From an uncultured Hyphomicrobiales bacterium (GTDB lineage: Bacteria; Pseudomonadota; Alphaproteobacteria; Rhizobiales; Xanthobacteraceae), in contig CAITEM010000376.1 of assembly GCA_903891395.1 (NCBI GenBank), forward strand, positions 1-8,553: 8,553 nucleotides of DNA, written 5' to 3'. The notes under the pieces are model-generated. The model saw nothing but the letters and a program-made list of their open reading frames with translations. It had not been told where the DNA came from and searched no databases. Every line of letters starts with the position of its first letter. The stretch's first letter is position 1. The translations under genes were made by a program, and so were the position numbers. Shown piece by piece: positions 6,293 through 8,553 of this stretch.

Positions 6293-7030
6293 CTATCTTG
6301 CCCCGGATACCCGCAAATTCGCGCCGTTGACGTAAGACGCGCCGTCCGACAGCAGGAACAGAATGGCCTCCGCCACTTCGCCGGCCTGGCCCGCCCGGCC
6401 CATCGGCAGCAACGGCGTCACACGGTCGACACGGCCCGGCGGCTGGATGTCGGTATCGATCACGCCGGGCGTCACGGCATTGACGCGCACGCCCTCCTTG
6501 GCGACTTCGCGCGACACGCCGATCACCATGGAATCGACGCCGGCCTTGGCCGCGGCGTACCAGACGCATTCATTGGCGCCGCCGAGCGGCGCCGCCATCG
6601 ACGACAGCATCACCACCGAACCGCCCTTGCCGTTGTGCTTGGTCGACATCCGGCGCACGCAGGCGCGCAGGCACAGCAGCGCGCCGAACGTATCGACGTC
6701 GATCACCTCGCGCATGGTTTGCGCGTCGACTTCATCGAGCCGCGAATATTTGCCGCTGATGCCGGAACTGTGCACGAAATGCGTGATGGCGCCGAGTTCG
6801 CGGGCTGCCGCGTCGAACGTCCGCTCGATATCGGCTTCGATCGCCATGTCGCCCTGGATGGCGACCGCCTTGCCGCCGGCCGCCTTCACCGCGGCGACGA
6901 CGCCGGCCGCCGCGTTCGAATTGCTTTTGTAATTGACCGCGACGTCGTAGCCGCGCGCGCCCGCGAGCCTGGCGGTCGCGGCGCCGATGCCACGGCTGCC
7001 GCCGGCGATCAAAAGAACGGGTCGTGACAT
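6293..7030 (-). CDS. Short-chain dehydrogenase/reductase (SDR), YgfF/glucose-dehydrogenase-like
   Basis: A 245-aa classical SDR, a cytosolic NAD(P)H-dependent oxidoreductase. The Rossmann motif AGGSRGIG (9-16) replaces TGxxxGIG with Ala first. Asn33-Tyr34-Lys35 after the second strand suggests NADPH preference. The catalytic Ser144 (LSSMAA), Tyr158 and Lys162 (YAAAKAG) are in place, as is the PG motif (188-189). The usual NNAG is HSSG (87-90), and the Asn of the catalytic tetrad falls on Asp113 (DVDTFG). The RMSTKHNGKGGSVVMLSS segment and the C-terminal NGANLRVSGAR are typical of an SDR branch that includes E. coli YgfF, whose substrate is not known. ATG at 7030 has GGGAGC about 5 nt upstream. 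It starts 36 nt after the pcs stop, so the two are probably co-transcribed. Confidence 0.9.
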   Translation of the reverse strand: MSRPVLLIAGGSRGIGAATARLAGARGYDVAVNYKSNSNAAAGVVAAVKAAGGKAVAIQGDMAIEADIERTFDAAARELGAITHFVHSSGISGKYSRLDEVDAQTMREVIDVDTFGALLCLRACVRRMSTKHNGKGGSVVMLSSMAAPLGGANECVWYAAAKAGVDSMVIGVSREVAKEGVRVNAVTPGVIDTDIQPPGRVDRVTPLLPMGRAGQAGEVAEAILFLLSDGASYVNGANLRVSGAR

Positions 7031-7066
7031 GGAAAGCTCCCGGAGTGGCAGGTCAATGCAACACGA

Positions 7067-7753
7067 TCAGCCGGGTTTGCGCAATAAACCCGCGACCAGA
7101 AAATAGAGCGCAATGACCACCAGCGGCCATACGATGTAAGGTCCCGGGGAAAGGTCCTGCACCACCGCCACGGTGGCCAGCACGGCCCACAGCGCCATCA
7201 ACCCGATATTGACGAGACGCAGCCGCTCCACGCGCAGCGGATGAACGAAACGTATCGGTACGAACGTCAGCACGCACAGCGCCGCGACCAAGGCCGTCGC
7301 GGCCCAATCCGGCGGCTCCAGAATAAACAGATAGAACGCAGCCAGATTCCATACCGCCGGAAAACCGCGGAAATAATTGTCGGACGTCTTCATGTTGCGG
7401 TCGGCGAAATACAGCGCGCCGGTGACGACGATCACCATGCCGGCCGCAAGCGACACTGGTCCCGGCAACAGGCCGCTGGCGGCGATGGCATAGGCCGGAA
7501 CGAAAACGTAGGTCGTAAAGTCGACCACGAAATCCAGCCCCTCGCCCGACCAGCGCGGCAAAACTTCGGCAACTTTGAAAACGCGCGCCATCGGCCCGTC
7601 GAGCCCATCGACGATCAGCGCCAGACCGAGGCAAAAGAACATCGCGGCCCATTGGCCGCCGGTCGCGAGGATCAGCGCGAGCAGCGCCAGCGCCGCGCCG
7701 CTGGCGGTGAAGACGTGAACGGTGAAGGCGCGGATCTGGACGAAATTCGGCAT
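7067..7753 (-). CDS. pcs: Phosphatidylcholine synthase (CDP-diacylglycerol-choline O-phosphatidyltransferase)
   Basis: Inner-membrane CDP-alcohol phosphotransferase that condenses choline with CDP-diacylglycerol to give phosphatidylcholine and CMP, a pathway typical of rhizobia and relatives. The protein is 228 aa, slightly short of the usual 235-250. The Pcs form of the active-site motif, DG-x2-AR-x12-G-x3-D-x3-D, is complete: Asp52, Gly53, Ala56, Arg57, Gly70, Asp74, Asp78, with the preceding Asp49. VAEVLPRWSG and DFTTYVFVPAYA around it are typical of Pcs and rule out PgsA or PssA. Hydrophobic segments near 12-32, 36-52, 80-93, 100-115, 133-146, 151-170, 183-199 and 205-223 fit an eight-helix protein. 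The start is ATG at 7753; the frame stays open to 7939, but that extension runs through a palindromic repeat and the DUF1326 gene and is not protein-like. The Shine-Dalgarno is weak (AAAGAT). Confidence 0.95.
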   Translation of the reverse strand: MPNFVQIRAFTVHVFTASGAALALLALILATGGQWAAMFFCLGLALIVDGLDGPMARVFKVAEVLPRWSGEGLDFVVDFTTYVFVPAYAIAASGLLPGPVSLAAGMVIVVTGALYFADRNMKTSDNYFRGFPAVWNLAAFYLFILEPPDWAATALVAALCVLTFVPIRFVHPLRVERLRLVNIGLMALWAVLATVAVVQDLSPGPYIVWPLVVIALYFLVAGLLRKPG

Positions 7754-7764
7754 TATCTTTGCTC

Positions 7765-7870
7765 GCGCATGATCTTGTCCGACCCGCCCGCCAAAGCGGG
7801 TTTCGCGTAGGCGGGAAGCCGGTTCCACCTTCGGGTCAAGCCCGAGGGCATGCTTTTCGCGATCATGCGC
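7765..7870. repeat. Nested intergenic palindromic repeat between DUF1326 gene and pcs
   Basis: GCGCATGATC (7765-7774) and GATCATGCGC (7861-7870) are perfect 10-bp inverted repeats about 86 nt apart. Inside are smaller hairpins: CCCGCC (7787-7792) with GGCGGG (7810-7815), CCCGC (7783-7787) with GCGGG (7796-7800), and TCGGG-TCAAG-CCCGA (7831-7845). The order ATGATCTTGTCCGA...CCGGTTCCAC...GATCATGC resembles an intergenic repeat I recall as widespread in Hyphomicrobiales, here with an inserted CCCGCC/GGCGGG block (recall, not searched). The right arm contains the stop codon of the DUF1326 gene (7863-7865), and the left arm ends 11 nt before the pcs start. It fills the 109-nt gap between these genes. 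Confidence 0.7.
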
Positions 7871-8474
7871 CGTTGCCCCAATCGAGCTTGACGATCTCGG
7901 CGGAGCGGCCGGCGAGATTCCAGTTGCGGCCGAAGCCACGAAAGCGCGACTTGTCGGCGCGCGACACGATGACGTCCGGCCCGATCCAGTACTCGCTGTT
8001 GCGGATCACGACGTTACCCTCGCCTTTGCCGCGCACCGGCGTAATCGCGCCGTCGACATATTTTTCGATGCGGACGATGCGAGTCTCGCCTTGCGTCTCG
8101 TAGGAAATCGGCACCTGCCGGACACCGAGGAACTGGCCGACCAAAATCGACAGCAGATGCGTGGTGCCGCCGACGCGGCCGGTGAAAATCCGGGTGAGGC
8201 CCTTCACCGCCATCGCCGACGCCTTGTCGTCGACGAACAGCGCCGCGGTCCAGTTGCCGCGCGACATGATGCCCGGCAGATCCATCATCAGACCGACCTT
8301 AAGGCCCGACAAATCTTCGTTGTCGATATGGCCGTCGTCGATGCGGATGCCGGCCCAGGTCTGGCAGCGGTCCTCGGTCGGCGGATGATCGCCGAGCGAC
8401 AACACGCAGGGACAAAACACCGTGCAACTGCACGACAGCGCCATCTCGCCTTTCAGCGTCCAAGCTTCAACCAA
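7863..8474 (-). CDS. DUF1326 domain-containing protein
   Basis: A 203-aa soluble-looking protein of unknown function. It begins with the DUF1326 hallmark, a W-x-LKG-x-M segment followed by Cys15-x-Cys17-x3-Cys21-x-Cys23 (SCSCTVFCPC), then Cys37, DLSGLKVG (55-62), LPGIMSRGNW (66-75), VDDKAS (81-86) and GRVGG (99-103). The clustered cysteines suggest metal binding or redox chemistry, but this is inference. The start is chosen as TTG at 8474, because GGGAGGA (8481-8487) lies 6-7 nt before it and the family normally starts a few residues before the Trp. The frame is open to 8537, but that would put the ribosome-binding site inside the gene. No signal peptide or membrane helix is seen. The stop lies within the arm of the palindromic repeat ahead of pcs. 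Confidence 0.88.
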   Translation of the reverse strand: MVEAWTLKGEMALSCSCTVFCPCVLSLGDHPPTEDRCQTWAGIRIDDGHIDNEDLSGLKVGLMMDLPGIMSRGNWTAALFVDDKASAMAVKGLTRIFTGRVGGTTHLLSILVGQFLGVRQVPISYETQGETRIVRIEKYVDGAITPVRGKGEGNVVIRNSEYWIGPDVIVSRADKSRFRGFGRNWNLAGRSAEIVKLDWGNGA

Positions 8475-8480
8475 CGCGCA

Positions 8481-8487
8481 TCCTCCC
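8481..8487 (-). promoter_or_regulatory. Strong Shine-Dalgarno that sets the TTG start of the DUF1326 gene
   Basis: Minus-strand GGGAGGA is close to a perfect anti-16S match and lies 6-7 nt before TTG 8472-8474. The ATG at 8479-8481 overlaps it but is out of frame and stops after four codons, so TTG is the better start. Confidence 0.7.
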
Positions 8488-8498
8488 GGCTTTTGATT

Positions 8499-8527
8499 GT
8501 GTAGCTTAAATCGCGCGGCCCGGCCAA
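8499..8527 (-). promoter_or_regulatory. Possible promoter of the DUF1326 gene
   Basis: On the minus strand TTGGCC (8522-8527) is followed after 17 nt by CTACAC (8499-8504), within GCTACACA, which partly resembles the GCTANAWC -10 described for alphaproteobacterial housekeeping promoters. It would give a leader of about 18 nt carrying the strong ribosome-binding site. The match is modest. The remaining bases to 8553 show no gene. Confidence 0.3.
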
Positions 8528-8553
8528 TGGGCGGCAACCGCCGTGCCGATGAA

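Noticed and set aside
7754..7939. N-terminal extension of Pcs
   Set aside because: It would run through the palindromic repeat and into the DUF1326 gene, and it is not hydrophobic or Pcs-like.
1..8553. tRNA, rRNA, CRISPR arrays, insertion sequences, prophage or defence genes
   Set aside because: I looked for them on both strands and saw no tRNA-like cloverleaf, no spaced direct repeats and no transposase or integrase motifs. The palindromes found are extragenic repeats without a coding part.

Overview
The window is GC-rich chromosomal DNA, most likely from an alphaproteobacterium of the order Hyphomicrobiales (Bradyrhizobium/Rhodopseudomonas/Xanthobacteraceae-like). The clues are a phosphatidylcholine synthase of the rhizobial type, GC-rich third codon positions throughout, and two intergenic palindromes that resemble repeats dispersed in Bradyrhizobium-like genomes. 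Genus cannot be fixed from the sequence alone. No rRNA, tRNA, CRISPR array, transposase or phage gene was seen, and coding density is high, so this looks like ordinary core/housekeeping chromosome.

Layout. (1) 1-1778, plus strand: the end of a biotin operon, bioF (5' end outside the window) overlapping bioD through a TTGA junction. It turns pimeloyl-derived KAPA and then DAPA into dethiobiotin. bioA and bioB are not in the window. (2) 1779-1880: an extragenic palindromic repeat made of two hairpins, lying where the bio operon and the minus-strand operon converge. (3) 1881-5159, minus strand: a tightly overlapping unit read from high to low coordinates. It consists of a possible 40-residue small ORF, a CPBP (CAAX-type) intramembrane protease, an M20 N-carbamoyl-amino-acid/allantoate hydrolase-like enzyme and a second, divergent M20 hydrolase. 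The junctions overlap by 1, 13 and 4 nt, so translation is probably coupled. (4) 5181-5205: a perfect 10-bp stem-loop that probably terminates the next operon. (5) 5229-7753, minus strand: pcs (phosphatidylcholine synthase), an SDR oxidoreductase and a quinone oxidoreductase (qor). The qor gene may also have its own promoter embedded in a palindrome. (6) 7754-7862: a second, nested palindromic repeat whose arms reach the stop codon of the upstream gene and the leader of pcs. (7) 7863-8474, minus strand: a DUF1326 protein with a CxCx3CxC cysteine cluster, started by TTG behind a strong Shine-Dalgarno sequence.

Functionally the window mixes cofactor synthesis (biotin), amide/peptide hydrolysis (two M20 enzymes next to a membrane protease), membrane lipid synthesis (Pcs) and NAD(P)H-dependent redox enzymes. 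Nothing here amounts to a clearly new multi-gene system. The points most worth a second look are the divergent M20 enzyme that seems to lack two canonical metal ligands, the coupled small ORF ahead of the CPBP gene, and the two intergenic palindromes.
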